Of a stretch of 64,000 bases of DNA, positions 1-11,408 are shown piece by piece. The DNA comes from Cercospora beticola (taxonomy: Eukaryota > Ascomycota > Dothideomycetes > Mycosphaerellales > Mycosphaerellaceae), in contig NC_088938.1 in assembly GCF_033473495.1 (NCBI RefSeq), positions 3,100,001-3,164,000 on the forward strand, written 5' to 3'. Under the pieces are notes generated by a model. It ran no database searches, had not been told where the DNA came from, and worked only from the letters and a program-made list of their open reading frames with translations. How positions within the stretch are numbered: the first letter of the stretch is position 1; each line of letters begins with the position of its first letter. Both the position numbers and the translations under genes were made by a program.

Positions 1-705
1 GGACCGGCAGTGCCTTGGTTGTGATCGACGACTTTGTTGATGAGAAATCGTGAGAGCTGGATGAATCTCACTTGTTATGCTCGAGATATGTCGCAAAGTC
101 TATGCTCTGCAACGCAGTTCTGCAGCGTGAGAGTCCAGCCCAAATACGACGGTTGCCGTAATTCGCAATTTACAGGATGGAACAGCCACCGGGAGGCTGC
201 AGAATGCAGTCCAGATGCCCGCGGAGCGTGGTTCGGATGAAATGACCGAATGTTGAGCATTAGGTGCTTGGGTGCATATACAAGCGCTGACCATTAAAGA
301 GTAGCTTTGATAGTGGCCGGTGCTTTCGAGCATGCTCATTGAGCGCCTGTATAGAAACCCTGCTCGCCCGTCTCATCACGCGCTTGAGCGGTACCCAGGA
401 TGACCGCGCTAGTCTCAAAAGTTGGGCGAACATCGCTGCTGTCTCGCCCGATAAATTCAGCAGCCCGTCTTGCAATCGCTTCGAATCCGTTGCGACCATG
501 TCTTGGTCGTAATACTGACATGCTCGCTAATGCATCAGAGTACATGCCAAGAGCCAAGGCCGCGATGCGATCAGAGACCACAGCTGCAGCTGCAGGGAAG
601 AGCTATAGCTACCTGCAGGTCATCCATCTGACAAGCGCCAAGAGCCTCGAGATGTTGATGATATTCAACGACGACGTACTTCGCCTCAATGGCGCGCACT
701 TGTGT
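1..705. other. Gene-free stretch downstream of the transcription factor
   Basis: No reading frame here has convincing protein character. The short open frames on both strands are low in complexity and mutually overlapping. It is probably the 3' flank of the minus-strand transcription factor gene that ends at 706. Confidence 0.4.
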
Positions 706-3340
706 TCATCCGCCAAGAACGATGCGAACGAGCTGGTCGGCCATTGATCGACCGAGTGTGCTGGCGGCTGCCTTCGCCTTCAGAATGCGTGCCGCTTCCT
801 TCAGCACTCGCGCCGCAGCATCGGGGCCAGAGAGGACACCGACACCAGCAAGCTGTGGTCTGCAGCCAGTACTATGGGTGATCCAGCGCTGCGCCAATGA
901 CGACTCGAAGCCTTGATCGACGCGGATGCTTTCGCCCGGAGAAGCTCTCCGCGACTCTTCGGCACTCGCGTCACGCTCCGGAGCGACCAGTTTGACCCAG
1001 GCCCAGATGTACAACGAGGCGGCGAGGAAGGCTTGGAGGTCACATCTTGGTACGCTTCGCACAGCTCGGAAATGCGAATAGAGCCTGCCAGCATAGAGCA
1101 ATGTGATCCGAGCCCGGGCCTCATCGCCGGAGAGAATGCCTGTCAGCTCATGGATCGCCTGGCTTTGAGTCTGACGTCCAGGCCTCAAGCCCGAAGCAAT
1201 GCAAAGGTTGCTGAATGGTGTAAAACGAAGGATTGACATCAGGTGGAAGGAGACCTCAAAGTCGCCGCGGGGTCGCGTATGGGCATTCTCTTCGAAGCGT
1301 TCCATGTCCGCATCCAGGTATTTGTGAATCACCGAGCCATCACTGCGATCATTGGCGTTGATGCGTGGCTTGATCCATATTGCGTAAGTTTCTGTCAAAC
1401 GTTTGTGAGCAACTAGCAATGTGAGTAGAACTTGTAAGAACGCTGCATCGCTGAGCTCCTTGACGACAGTCGAGGTCACAGGGCCCTGCGAGATTACGGC
1501 TGCGATGCTGGACTGAGATGTGTGATCTGGACAGTGTTAGAAGAACAGGAGTACGAATGCTGGATGACGAACATACCCTTCTCAAGCTCCTGCTGCCACT
1601 CAGCAGCTGTGGAGCACGACCAGAGGCGTTCGTGGCATGGAAAGGTACTTGTTAGCTCCCCGGTGTCCATTGTCGGGGGCATGTCGAAGGTGACGTATTG
1701 CAGACACTCAAAGTTCCAGACCGTGGCGACATATCTTCTCTCCTGTTCAAGCAAGGCCCATTGCTTCCAAGCGCTATCAAGGCTTTGGTCGGGATCGACT
1801 GCGGGCGGTTTGGCTGCCAGTTTCCGGCACGTGGTGACCAGTAGGGATCGATGATGCTGAAGGAACAGTAAATGGTCTTGTGAACCATCATACAGTAACA
1901 AGTGGGAGAATATCAAGACGCTCTGGGTAGTGGAAATGGACTCAATGTTGGGCGAGTGGGTCATCTGGACAAGTTAGTTTCACAAGAGAGAATCAAAGCG
2001 GCACAAACTTACTGTGAGAGAGATGGCACGCATCGCGAGGTGCTCAAACATTGCCATCAGCTGGATCGAGCAGAGCTCCGAGTGCTCACATCCGACAGCA
2101 GCCACGGCAAGGACTAGATGCCAATGATCCTCGGAAGGCGTGAAGGTGGCTTTGTGGAGCAGAGGCAGTTTCGCATGATGATATTCGAAGTACAACTGAA
2201 CAAACGCATTCAGGGCATCGATGCTGGGTAAAGCTGCATGAGCCGGAGATCGTACTCGCTGCTCCTCGTAAAAGGCCGCGATCCTGCTATAGGTGGCTGC
2301 CGGCAACCGTGGGACGTGTCCAAAATCCTCGGCCGCGATAATGTCGGCATCACTGTGTGGTGGCACATGAAGCTGAAGCGAAGCTCGTCGGGATGAATTC
2401 ACTGATGGTGGATTCGCATGAGCAGAACTCAGCCTGTGGCTGTGTGAAGTCGATGTGGCTTGCAAGTCTGACTGGTCGTTGGCCTCGATTGAAGGATATA
2501 TTGAGGAACCAGGGGCACGATGTGCATTGACAGCAGCATAGACTTCCGCGATCGATGCTCTCCGTGCTTCTCTTCTGGCTTCCACGAACCGATCGTGATC
2601 GTTGTTGAACCAGGTACTGTTCCCAGTTTCGACAGGCTCGGTCTTGGTGCGCATCCTCGGACTTGCTCGTTCTTCCTGCATGCGGTTTCTTTGCGACACA
2701 GGCTCGATTGGATCGTCTCGTTCACTGCTATGTGCTGTGATGCCGGGCAGAGCTGCCTCAAGACTGTTCGTCTCTGGGACAGCAGATGTCGACCTTCGAC
2801 TGCAATCCATCCCTATGATGCAGTCAGAAAATGCCCAGGCCGCGGAGCGCTGTAAGTGCCATCCAATGCGCCACACTTGCGAAAGCGATGATTTTAATCG
2901 CGCGCCCGATGCGCGCCGGATGCAACGTAGACATCGCAAACGCCTAAATTTGGACGAATTCTTCCGTACTGGCAAGCGCGAAACACACCTTTCTGCCTGC
3001 ACCGCTGGCACGGGCTGTCCCCATCGCAGCGTTGCTTCGACTTGGCACACGGTCTGCATGCTTTTGCAGTGCGGGCGGCCGTCTCCGCACTAGGCAGAGT
3101 TGCACCTTGTCTGCCATGCATCGACATGTGCCGTTGCAAGGTGTCGCGACGAGGAAAGGCTTTCCAGCATAGTTGGCATTTGAATGGCTTCTCTCCCGAG
3201 TGCCGCAGCATGTGGCGCATGAGGTGCTCTCGTCTCTTGAATTGTTCCGTGCATCCTGGATGTGTGCATTTAAGCTTCGCGTCCTGTGTCGCTCCCTCCG
3301 CGGCCTCGTCAGAGGCTGGCTCGGCGTGCCGCACTTCCAT
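706..3340 (-). CDS. Transcription factor with two C2H2 fingers plus Zn2Cys6 and a fungal-specific TF domain
   Basis: I assemble four exons: 3340-2970, 2799-2013, 1964-1577 and 1526-706, giving about 788 residues. Two C2H2 fingers lie at residues 25-47 and 55-75 and are followed at once by a binuclear zinc cluster at 95-123 with all six cysteines (CX2C-X6-C-X5-C-X2-C-X8-C). The long C-terminal part has the helical character of the fungal_trans (PF04082) middle-homology region. Introns 2 and 3 are clear: GTAAGT with AACTAAC before CCAG, and GTATGT with TCTAACAC before GTCCAG. Intron 1 (2969-2800, GTACGG donor) is the least certain; an acceptor at 2813 is an alternative. The start is the ATG at 3340, because a TGA lies upstream in frame. 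It should act in the nucleus as a sequence-specific regulator. Target genes cannot be read from the sequence. Confidence 0.8.
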
Positions 3341-3563
3341 TTGCTGCACCGCCAGCGCTCACGCCGCGGTTTGACCTCAAAGAGGAAGTTGTTGGAGTCG
3401 AAGTCGTTGTTGGGAAGGTGTTCGGAGGGCGCGGGGGATCGCAAACTCAAGTACGAACGCGAAAGTGCGGGGTACCGGAGGTCCTCCACAAGCCACCAAG
3501 TATGAGCCGGCGCTCATCATGCAGAGCTGGTCAGTATGTTTCGTTCATTCAGCTTGTCCTGAA

Positions 3564-5451
3564 TCACCGGCGCATGCACCAAACGATCACATCGCCTCTT
3601 CGTCTCCCGTCGTCAAGCCAGTGTGTGTTGAAGAATCTCTTGCACTCTCTGTATCGGCTGCCCTCGAGCACTTGCAGCATCGTTGGCTGGAGCTGCTCGA
3701 ACGCCACAAGATAATGGGGCCACGGTCTTTTAGCATTGTTGAGAACGTCGGGAGTTGCCATATCCAACTCAGTTGTGACAGATATACTGCTGCGGTCTTG
3801 CATGTTCTCGTCGAGCCATTTCGCAGGGTTTGCGTAGAAGACATCCGCTTCATCCAAGTAGCTTTCTCTTGCATCAAGAGGCACGTGAATAGGAGGCTCA
3901 CAAGTGAGAGCCCACGCCTGAATACCAGGATACACCAAGTGGCTTCTCCACGGGGTGCTGTGACATGGCATTAAGAACCCGACCGAGACATTCGCAGCAC
4001 CAGCACCCGAAGACTCGTTCCACGCTTCCTGCCGGTGACGGAGATAATGCATCACATCGACAACACCTCGCTGGTGCACGAAGCTGACGTAGAAGGCGAT
4101 GAAAGCATTCATGCCGACGCCAATGACCAAGAGTGAGAGACGGGCTGTGGACCTGGTAGCGAAGATTGAGGCCAGAGGGCGAGCAGCCAAGACGTGCAGA
4201 ATCGGTAGTAGCGGATAGATGAAGCGCATTTCCTTGTGCGAGATGACGGACAGTGCCGCAACAGTTGCAATGACTGTCACTGCCAGTATCGATGCCGTGC
4301 GCTTCCGAGCGATGTTCTGCGACGTACGTGAGATCTTTGCACCCCGCAAGCTGTAGTACAGTCCAGTTGCTGCAAAGGGCAATGCGGTCGTCAACAACAA
4401 AGGCAGTCCTTCTGTAAAATAGTAGTCAGGTCTGTTCTTTCCATAGAAGACAGCCAACGACTGCACGACGTTGAATTGCAAGAATCGCAACGGCGGAAAG
4501 GTCCAAGTCTCGTAGTATGTGCGATCCGCCCCAGCGAACGCAACGATGACCGCGCTGCCACATATGACAGCTGCTTGAATCAATACAGCAGCTTTCGCGA
4601 TGCTGCGACTGTACCAAACCAGGCCCGCACTGATGCTCAGCCAGATGATAATGTTGGTGGGCCGCAGGTAGAACGCAGCCGCCGCAGCCGCAAGTGCCGT
4701 ATACAGACTGGCGGAAGAGCTTGCACCATCTTGAGCGAGCCTCTGCTGGCCTGCCTGTCGGTCATTCGACGGCTGCAAAAACCGTCCCCATGGAAAGTAA
4801 GTCAACGAAAAGATCGTAAGCGTCGTCTCAATAGAATTCGAGAACGTCCGAACCGAGCAAAACCACTGCCACGGACTCAGTACCGTTAGCGCCAGCGCCG
4901 CGAAAGAAGCCGCATGCCCAGAGCCATAAAGTTTACAAGCCATGCGCCAGGTCGATAAATCCATTCCCGCTGCCCAGAAAGCTTGCAGCAGTCTTGGTGC
5001 TGCAAGGAGAGCGGCGGCGCGGAATTGCTCATTTGCTTGGACCAGTTCGCAGATCTGGGCGACGGCTTTGTATGCGGCTGCGAATAGATAGGGGTGCACC
5101 GAGGTGCGAAGGCCTTCTCGCCATTCCTGGACATTTGCTCGTTAGTGTGTTGCTCCTGCCTTCAAGTGAGGTTGTGGTTGTGCGAACCCATGTTATCCAT
5201 GCACCGCTGTCAGGTCCGAAGGCTATTTGCCATGCTGGTTCGAGAGCTTGGAAGTATTCATCAGGCTGGAAGAAAGTCTGGACCAGTTGCGAGTTGATGA
5301 TTCGGAAGATCAGGAGGGCAATGAAGACGATCGTCTTGGCTTGGAAGCTGTGCAGGCCGACTGCAGTGGCGGTGGCCATGTTGCGGACAAAACTTCTTTT
5401 CAGCCGTTTCTGATGCGGATTGCGAGGTTGACTGTCAAACCGGCATGTCAA
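3564..5451 (-). CDS. GPI10: GPI mannosyltransferase 3 (GPI10 / PIG-B)
   Basis: Adds the third mannose to the glycosylphosphatidylinositol precursor on the lumenal side of the ER (GT22 family, dolichol-phosphate-mannose donor). Two exons, 5451-5188 and 5126-3564, give about 608 residues; the 61-nt intron has a CACTAAC branch site. Joining restores the family's early segment around [14 protein letters not shown] and [18 protein letters not shown]. Further matches are multiple hydrophobic segments, the [12 protein letters not shown] motif, and the C-terminal end at [15 protein letters not shown]. An internal ATG at 5379 (starting MATATAV) is an alternative start; the longer form adds a basic 24-residue leader. 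The stop lies about 220 bp upstream of the transcription factor start on the same strand, so the two genes are tightly packed. Confidence 0.9.
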
Positions 5452-5709
5452 GAGACATGGTGATATTGTGCAGGTTGATGAGACTTGTGAATGGGAGGAC
5501 GCGTTTCGAGGGGTTTGACTTTACGTTGATCCGAAACCGAGGCTCCACTCTCTGCTCACAGTCGATGCACATCTCCAACCAGGATCCTTCTGAGATGCAT
5601 GGAAATCGTATGCAATGGCTGCGTTGTAGCTTGAGAAGTCTGAACCATCTTTCAGATGCACAGTATCTTCAATTCATCAACATACATTACGAACTATTTC
5701 TCATGACCC

Positions 5710-7581
5710 TCAAACAGTCTTTGCACTCTCATGATTGAAATCCTCAACTCTTAAGCTCCTCCCGGCCTCAGCCTCCTGCTTCCAGATCCTTCTCTCCTCA
5801 TCTGGATTGACACCAGGTCCATTATACACGCTTCCATATTCATTGCCCGTTGCATAGTCTTTCCCTTCACCATCCTTCGTCTTCTTCGTGTAATTTCGCT
5901 TGATCCACTTTCCGTAAACGAGCAAATTATACAACCTGAACGCCAAGAACGCGAACTTGTCTCGCTCCAAATCAGCAGGATACTCCGCTCCGAGATCCAC
6001 CGCGGCAGAGATGCCAGAGATACAGGCTGTTTCGTGCGCATTTACCAGAGTCCAGGATGAAGCAAAGCGCGTGTGGCGTTTGCCCTGAAGGAACATCAAG
6101 AAGGGCACAACAAAGAGGTAATGGGTCCAAGAGTGGCAGAGTTGATGCCACCAATCTTCTCTAATGATTTTGTCTTTTTGAATTTCGTCCCTGGTCCACA
6201 GCTTGCTGTCGCGATCATTGTTCAGGAAGATGGTCTGGAAGACGTGCTTATCGAAGGGCACTTCAGGCGGGAATTGCGGCTGGTAGTTGGTGCAGTCGAA
6301 GCACATTTCGAGCTTTGTAAAGTCTTGGGGATACATTCGGATGAGATACATGGCTTTGAAGTTGTCCTTGGCCCAGTCGTTCCTTTCCTGCATGCTGACG
6401 CCGTTGATGGAAGATACGGCAAGCTCTTGGTTGTAGAAGTTCTCGTAGTGTTTCTTCATATATTCATGATCCTGGTGAGTGACTGTGATATCGTCGGCGA
6501 ACTTTGCCGAGCCAAGGACTCTCGATTCGAGGCCAGTGATGGTGGGCTTAAGTAGGCGCTTCGCGGTATCAGTCAAGACGCAAAGCACGATTTCGTCGTA
6601 GTCTTCGACCGTCTCGACTTTATCTGCATCGGCATTTGATGTCTCATCGGGTGCCCAGGCAGAGTTTGGATTGTGGTTGTCTTTGGCTGGCGTCCGGCCA
6701 GTGATCTTGACTTTCACGCCGTCCTTGTTGCGCTGTGTGATCTGGGTGACTTCAGTGCTCAGGCGAATGTTGACTCCACGCTTGAGCAAGTTCTTTCGCC
6801 ATGTCTCATAGAAGTCGCTCAGGTTGGGGAAGACCACCATGGGAGGAATGTTCGAAGCCACGCTGTTCTTGTCCGGAGGATACCACATGCCGTATGTCGG
6901 ACTCGTGCAGAGTCGGTCGAGCATTATAGTAGGCACCTCGGGCGCATAATTGCCAGTTCCCAGAAACAGAGCTACCATAGGCAGAGCTACGGCATTTGCG
7001 AACTCGGTAGAAAACCTGAAGATCTTGACCAGAAACTTGATTGGTAGCAGCGCAAACAAGATCTCGAATGTGCGAATAATCTTGAGCATGCGGAAGAACC
7101 TGACCACTTCTGCCTTGTGCTTCTCCAACATCTTCGTGGGGTACACGTTGCTCCAGAACGTCTCGCCTTTGCCAAAGGACACTTGCAGTCCGACAGGGTC
7201 AGCCCAGTACCCATTCCTGCCGAACATGGCCATTGTATGGTGGAAAATGTACGAGCCTCCCTGCACTCCTTGGTTGAGATATGATGCACCCGTCTTTTGC
7301 TTATCCAGTGGTATCGAGAACGCCTGTCCTCCACAGTAGTTAACCGCATCGACCAGAGTTACATCGAATTTGTCTGGATGCTCGGAGAGGTGATGCGCGC
7401 AGGACATGCCTAGTCACAATTGTGAGCTATTGAGCAGCGAATCTCTGTATCTCCTCTTACCAGCAGCACCAGCTCCCACGATGAGCACCCTCTTCCTCCT
7501 CTGGCCTTCTACCTTCTGGCTCATATCGTATCGTGTCTGGGAGCCTTGAGCTTCCAACAGTGGCCTGCCGTCAGTAGGCAT
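5710..7581 (-). CDS. FAD/NAD(P)-binding oxidoreductase of the amine-oxidase-like type
   Basis: Two exons, 7581-7461 and 7409-5710, make about 606 residues. The intron (51 nt, GTAAGA...CTAG) splits the dinucleotide-binding motif, and splicing restores RKRVLIVGAGAAGMSCAHHL, a GxGxxG Rossmann fold followed at about 25 residues by an acidic residue (VTLVDA). The fold class is FAD-dependent oxidoreductase with an NAD_binding_8/amine-oxidase-like N-terminus. Mid-protein hydrophobic patches (around FALLPIKFLVKIF and HYLFVVPFLMFLQG) suggest membrane association. The substrate is unknown. Because the longer open frame lacks the glycine motif without the first exon, I place the start at the ATG at 7581. 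It is divergent from the secreted glycoprotein gene at 8613. Confidence 0.75.
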
Positions 7582-8612
7582 GTCAGGAAATGGTGAAAGA
7601 AAGGGCTACAACCAGCTCATGCCTACCTCACAGTGTGGTCAATATGGTACGCGCGAAGCTCGCGTTTGCGAACGTCATGACGGCCTGCGAATGGCTAGAC
7701 CAACACAAAGACGCCCGTGGCAGCACCACAGCACGCATCATCGTTGACAGGCAGATCGGAAGATCGGCGAGATCGACGCTTTGTCTGCTTTGGGACAATC
7801 GGGGTGGTCTGAGCTGTTGTCAGCCCGGGTCCATGGGGTGCCTGAGCTTTGAGACAACGATGCTCAACAAGCCACACTTTCCTGCCGTCAGACCTCACCT
7901 CTTCATCAACCTGTCGCTCAGTGTTCACACAGCGGATCCGGTGTCTTTTCTGCTTTCCATAAGAGCTGCTCGCAAGCTGCCTCCGGCTCTTCTTGGCGGG
8001 TTCCGCCCTCTCATCCTGGAAGCTCAGGGGATCCCTCCGGCTCCGGATTATGTTCTCTTCTCATTGCTCTCCTCGCTCTGCTTCGCACCTTCTCACTCGT
8101 GATGAGTCGATGCTTCCACATGGCCAAAGTTGGAAGCAAGGAGTTTCTGCAGTCCTCTGTCCTTTCCCCAACCACCGACTTCCAAGCAATGACGCAGTGC
8201 TGAAGATCTTCTGAGGGCACAGCAAACAAAGTGCGAGAAGTCATGCGCATGACCTGCTAGCTGGCTTCCAAGACTGCAATATGGCCAATGGAGGAGCAAC
8301 AAGGTTCGCATCCTTTGCACATTTCCACCATTTTGCTCCAGTATCATGCGGATTCATTGCATAAATCACCGGCGGAGCCACTGTCGCTATCCGGCTTCGA
8401 CCCGATACTTCCTCCCAAAGCGCTTGGCAATGCATGTGCGAGATGACCATTGGCTACAGAGCTCTACCGGCCGACTTAGCCTCGCAAGCTTGAGCATTGT
8501 GAACAGAATGAATTGTAGGATCAAAGCGCGGCAGTGCACAGTCGAATGTATAAGAATTGGGAGAGCGCGCGCTTTGGACACCTGTGCAACTCGTGTGTAG
8601 CCACGCCTCACC
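7582..8612. other. Divergent intergenic region
   Basis: About 1 kb separates two divergently transcribed genes and probably holds both promoters. Open frames here (for example one at 7590-8102) have no recognisable protein features. Confidence 0.45.
8547..8555 (+). promoter_or_regulatory. TATA-like element upstream of the secreted glycoprotein gene
   Basis: The sequence TGTATAAGAA lies about 60 bp before the ATG at 8613, close to where a fungal TATA box could act. It is a motif match only, with no transcript data. Confidence 0.3.
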
Positions 8613-9632
8613 ATGAAACGACTGACTACCCTAGCGACCCTGCACTTGGCTGTGCTCAAAGCCACTGCTCAGCGGGTTGAGTTCGCAGAATACAGCATTT
8701 TTGGAGTTGGCGAAGCACCTGACGATGGATACGACACCTTTCTGGCCGCGTCTCAGTCGCCAATCGTCCAAAACCAAGTCTTCTTCAATCGCACAGACTT
8801 GACCGATCTGGACCAAAATTGGACCTGGAATGTTCAGATGAGTAACGTCTCCATGTCAAATGCAAGTCTCTCAAACTCGGACCCTCCACCAAACGCCCAT
8901 GTCGCACTCACCACCTACAACTTCGGCTGGCCAGAGGGCGATAACATCAATAACGCAACTCGGCTCAGCACCCCATCAGTTCGTGGCGATCGTGAAGGCA
9001 ATCTGCCACCAAACAGCACTGCTTGCATTTGGCTTCTGTCCGGTGCCAAATTCCCGCAAAATGTCTCCGACAAGTGGGACTCCTCTTCCTCCGACTGCAC
9101 CAGTGCCCTTGGAGAGGACTGTGTCCAGGCGATTATGTCCGGATTAAAGGGTAACGACTGCGACAGCGGCGCTTTCACGAGCAATCGCACTTTCCGCGAA
9201 AGCTGTGCGAGCTCGTTCGGTGTCCTCGGCAGCTGGGGCGTCAATGCACAGCGTACGTTTGTTCACTACTGAGCTCATACCAAATCATTCCTTGTGAGGC
9301 ACATCTTGTACTGACCCACCTGTAATTCAGCCTTCGGCAATTCTAGGATCCGAAATGCAACGGATGTGCTCGAGAAAGGCGAGGCCCTCGCCTGGCATCT
9401 CAGTAATCCCTATCAGGCCGACAACGATACTATCTTTGAAGAGGAGAAGTCCAGGTTGCATGTCATTGGTCTGAGTGTCTATTCCCAACTCAACACCGTG
9501 AGTTTTATTCGCCGCGAATATGTCCTATGCAATCGTGTTAGTGCCAGTGAGTCGAGCGCTACTTTGCAGAGGAGCAACATGGCTATTCTGGGCCTCACGA
9601 CTGTGCTGGCTGCATTGTATCTGTCCATGTAG
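8613..9632 (+). CDS. Secreted, probably GPI-anchored glycoprotein of unknown function
   Basis: Two exons, 8613-9252 and 9331-9632, give about 313 residues; the 78-nt intron runs from GTACGT to ATTCAG and splits a proline codon. The N-terminus (MKRLTTLATLHLAVLKATAQ) is a signal peptide. At least eight N-x-S/T sites and several cysteines are visible in the body, which fits an exported glycoprotein. The C-terminus ends in a hydrophobic stretch (AILGLTTVLAALYLSM) typical of a GPI-attachment signal. A GTGAGT at about 9498 could act as a donor, but using the nearest acceptor brings an early stop and loses the anchor signal, so I read through it. I do not recognise the family. The GPI biosynthesis gene nearby is probably coincidence. 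Confidence 0.7.
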
Positions 9633-9942
9633 CCGCATAGACAAGATGAATGAAAATGGAAGATGTTTCATTCCATTCTTTGACCTAAAGCTTGAAGAGC
9701 CTTCACATTTCTTGACATTGATATTTGCAGAACAACGACGCATTCGCTCAACATGCTCAACGGGCCATCTTCAACTGAGTCGTCCAATGCCTCGCCGTCG
9801 AAAATTCAACGTGCTCTCGAGACAGATTGTGTGCTGCGATAATGACCTCTTCCAAAGTGACGCAAAACATCAAGTAAACAAGAAGAACGCTTCTGCAACA
9901 TCGTCAACCCTCCTTCGGAACACTTCGCCCTCCAGAACCCAT
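9633..9942. other. Convergent intergenic region
   Basis: This is the 3' flank shared by the plus-strand glycoprotein gene and the minus-strand paralogue A. I see nothing else in it. Confidence 0.4.
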
Positions 9943-10773
9943 TCATCGAGCATGCACACGCTGAGCCTGAATAATCTCCGGTTCCATCGGGTTAGCTGGG
10001 TCCATCGGCAAAACCACAAGCTGCAATTTTTCAACAAAATCCTTCATCTTCTCAGCATCCCAGTCACGAATGGCTTCCTTGACTCCACGCAATTGGAGGA
10101 CCCGATCTGCCTGGACGCTACCTGCGCCGCTGTCGATCGACGTATCAACATCGTCGTCGTGATAGAAGCTCAAGCTATCTGCCGCCACATGCGGTGCTGT
10201 GCCATTTTGACCTTGCCATGCAATCGTGATACCCCTGTCGCCGGCGTAGATTCTGCTGTTTGGGTAGTGGACCGAGGGAGCGAGTGGACGCTCAACTAGT
10301 TCGTAAGGCAGTGGGTGGCGAGCGCTTGTGGAGAGGACGACATACTTGGTCTCTCTGTCTTCGCCATGGACGAAGTTGGCAGTGTTCGCGGCTGTGTGTT
10401 TGGTGATGGGGAAGGCGTCGATGCCCAGGGTAGACTTGGTTATGTTAATTCTGCGGAAAGGTGTGAGTGTGACAGGGTTGCTTACGATATCCAGAAGCTC
10501 AGCTCCTGCGCTCCCAGGCCAGAATGAGAATTTGCGGTCTACTTGGTCGGCTGTGGTGCAGGCTGCCCACATGTCGTCAACGATCCGTCTTGCCTGATCG
10601 TCCGAGTCCTGGAGTATTTGGTCGACTAGCTCGGTCGGTACATTTCCAGGGACAACCTTCTTGATGATGCTGCGTTGGAACTGGGCTCTAACATATGTGC
10701 GAGCGCCCTTCAAGTAGCTCTCCTCGGTCACAAGGATGCCGTACAGGTTCACAGTCCAAACGCAGACAGCCAT
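9943..10773 (-). CDS. Tandem family member A, unknown function
   Basis: First of three neighbouring paralogues on the minus strand. The frame is open throughout, but comparison with members B and C predicts a 51-nt intron (10485-10435, GTAAGC...CCAAG). It would leave exon 1 at 96 codons and exon 2 at 492 nt, the same exon 2 length as member B. The spliced product is about 259 residues; the retained form gains 17 residues in frame. Shared features are an N-terminal hydrophobic YGILVTEESYLKG block, a middle NVPTEL...ARRIVDDMWAAC block, and a C-terminal VKEAIRDWD...PMDPANPMEPEI block. There is no clear signal peptide. I do not recognise the domain, and no enzyme motif is evident. Confidence 0.7.
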   Translation of the reverse strand: MAVCVWTVNLYGILVTEESYLKGARTYVRAQFQRSIIKKVVPGNVPTELVDQILQDSDDQARRIVDDMWAACTTADQVDRKFSFWPGSAGAELLDIVSNPVTLTPFRRINITKSTLGIDAFPITKHTAANTANFVHGEDRETKYVVLSTSARHPLPYELVERPLAPSVHYPNSRIYAGDRGITIAWQGQNGTAPHVAADSLSFYHDDDVDTSIDSGAGSVQADRVLQLRGVKEAIRDWDAEKMKDFVEKLQLVVLPMDPANPMEPEIIQAQRVHAR

Positions 10774-11408
10774 ATTGAAGATGAAGTGATCGGTGGTATT
10801 GAACTCGACTGTTTTGCTGTCACCGCCTCCGTCTGCTTCTGTTGCGGATTGCGAATGGAGAAGCGCTGAACGGGTCGTCTTTTGTCTATCACTTGAATGT
10901 TACTGGAACGGATGGGATGATACCAAGTTGGCCATCGGATGGCGGAGCAAAATTTGGCTCCTGGACAGTCTTCTCATTCACTTCGTGTTGGCCGAAGAAG
11001 AAGCGAAGCATCCTTATTCACCCCTGACGTAAGTCTACATGCTGTTCAATTCAATTTGCATATGAACAACACAATGCATCGCTTGTCGAAAGTGCCGTTG
11101 AAAAGCTCCGGATTTTGATGCCTGGTTAACGATAAAAGCCTTGAGAAGATACAATCGCTATGAGGAGTTTACTGAGCAAACACTGTCAAACAACTACCAA
11201 GAGCCGCATATGTGTCTAGTCTCAGTCGATAACAATTCCCCTGCCCCGAATATTCAGCTCTGTACCTTCCCCTCCAATCGAGGCGGTCTCCCCATGACAA
11301 TGCACATGTTCCAATAGTGCCTGTCAAAGGTCACCTTTGGCAGGCCCTTGATGAGAAGGTCCGTCGGATCTGGAGCTTCGTCGCCATCTCTTACCGGTCA
11401 ACTCAGGA
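10774..11408. other. Intergenic region between family members A and B, with a short protein-like fragment
   Basis: On the plus strand, 10842-11027 reads as about 60 residues with protein-like character (blocks such as SFVYHLNVTGTDGMIPSWP and GAKFGSWTVFSFTSCWP). It has no ATG at its head and no visible partner exon. It may be a gene remnant. The rest shows nothing convincing. Confidence 0.3.

Noticed and set aside
9498..9544. GTGAGT...TTAG candidate intron near the end of the GPI-anchored protein gene
   Set aside because: Splicing it leads to a stop within three codons and removes the C-terminal anchor signal, whereas reading through gives a coherent protein.
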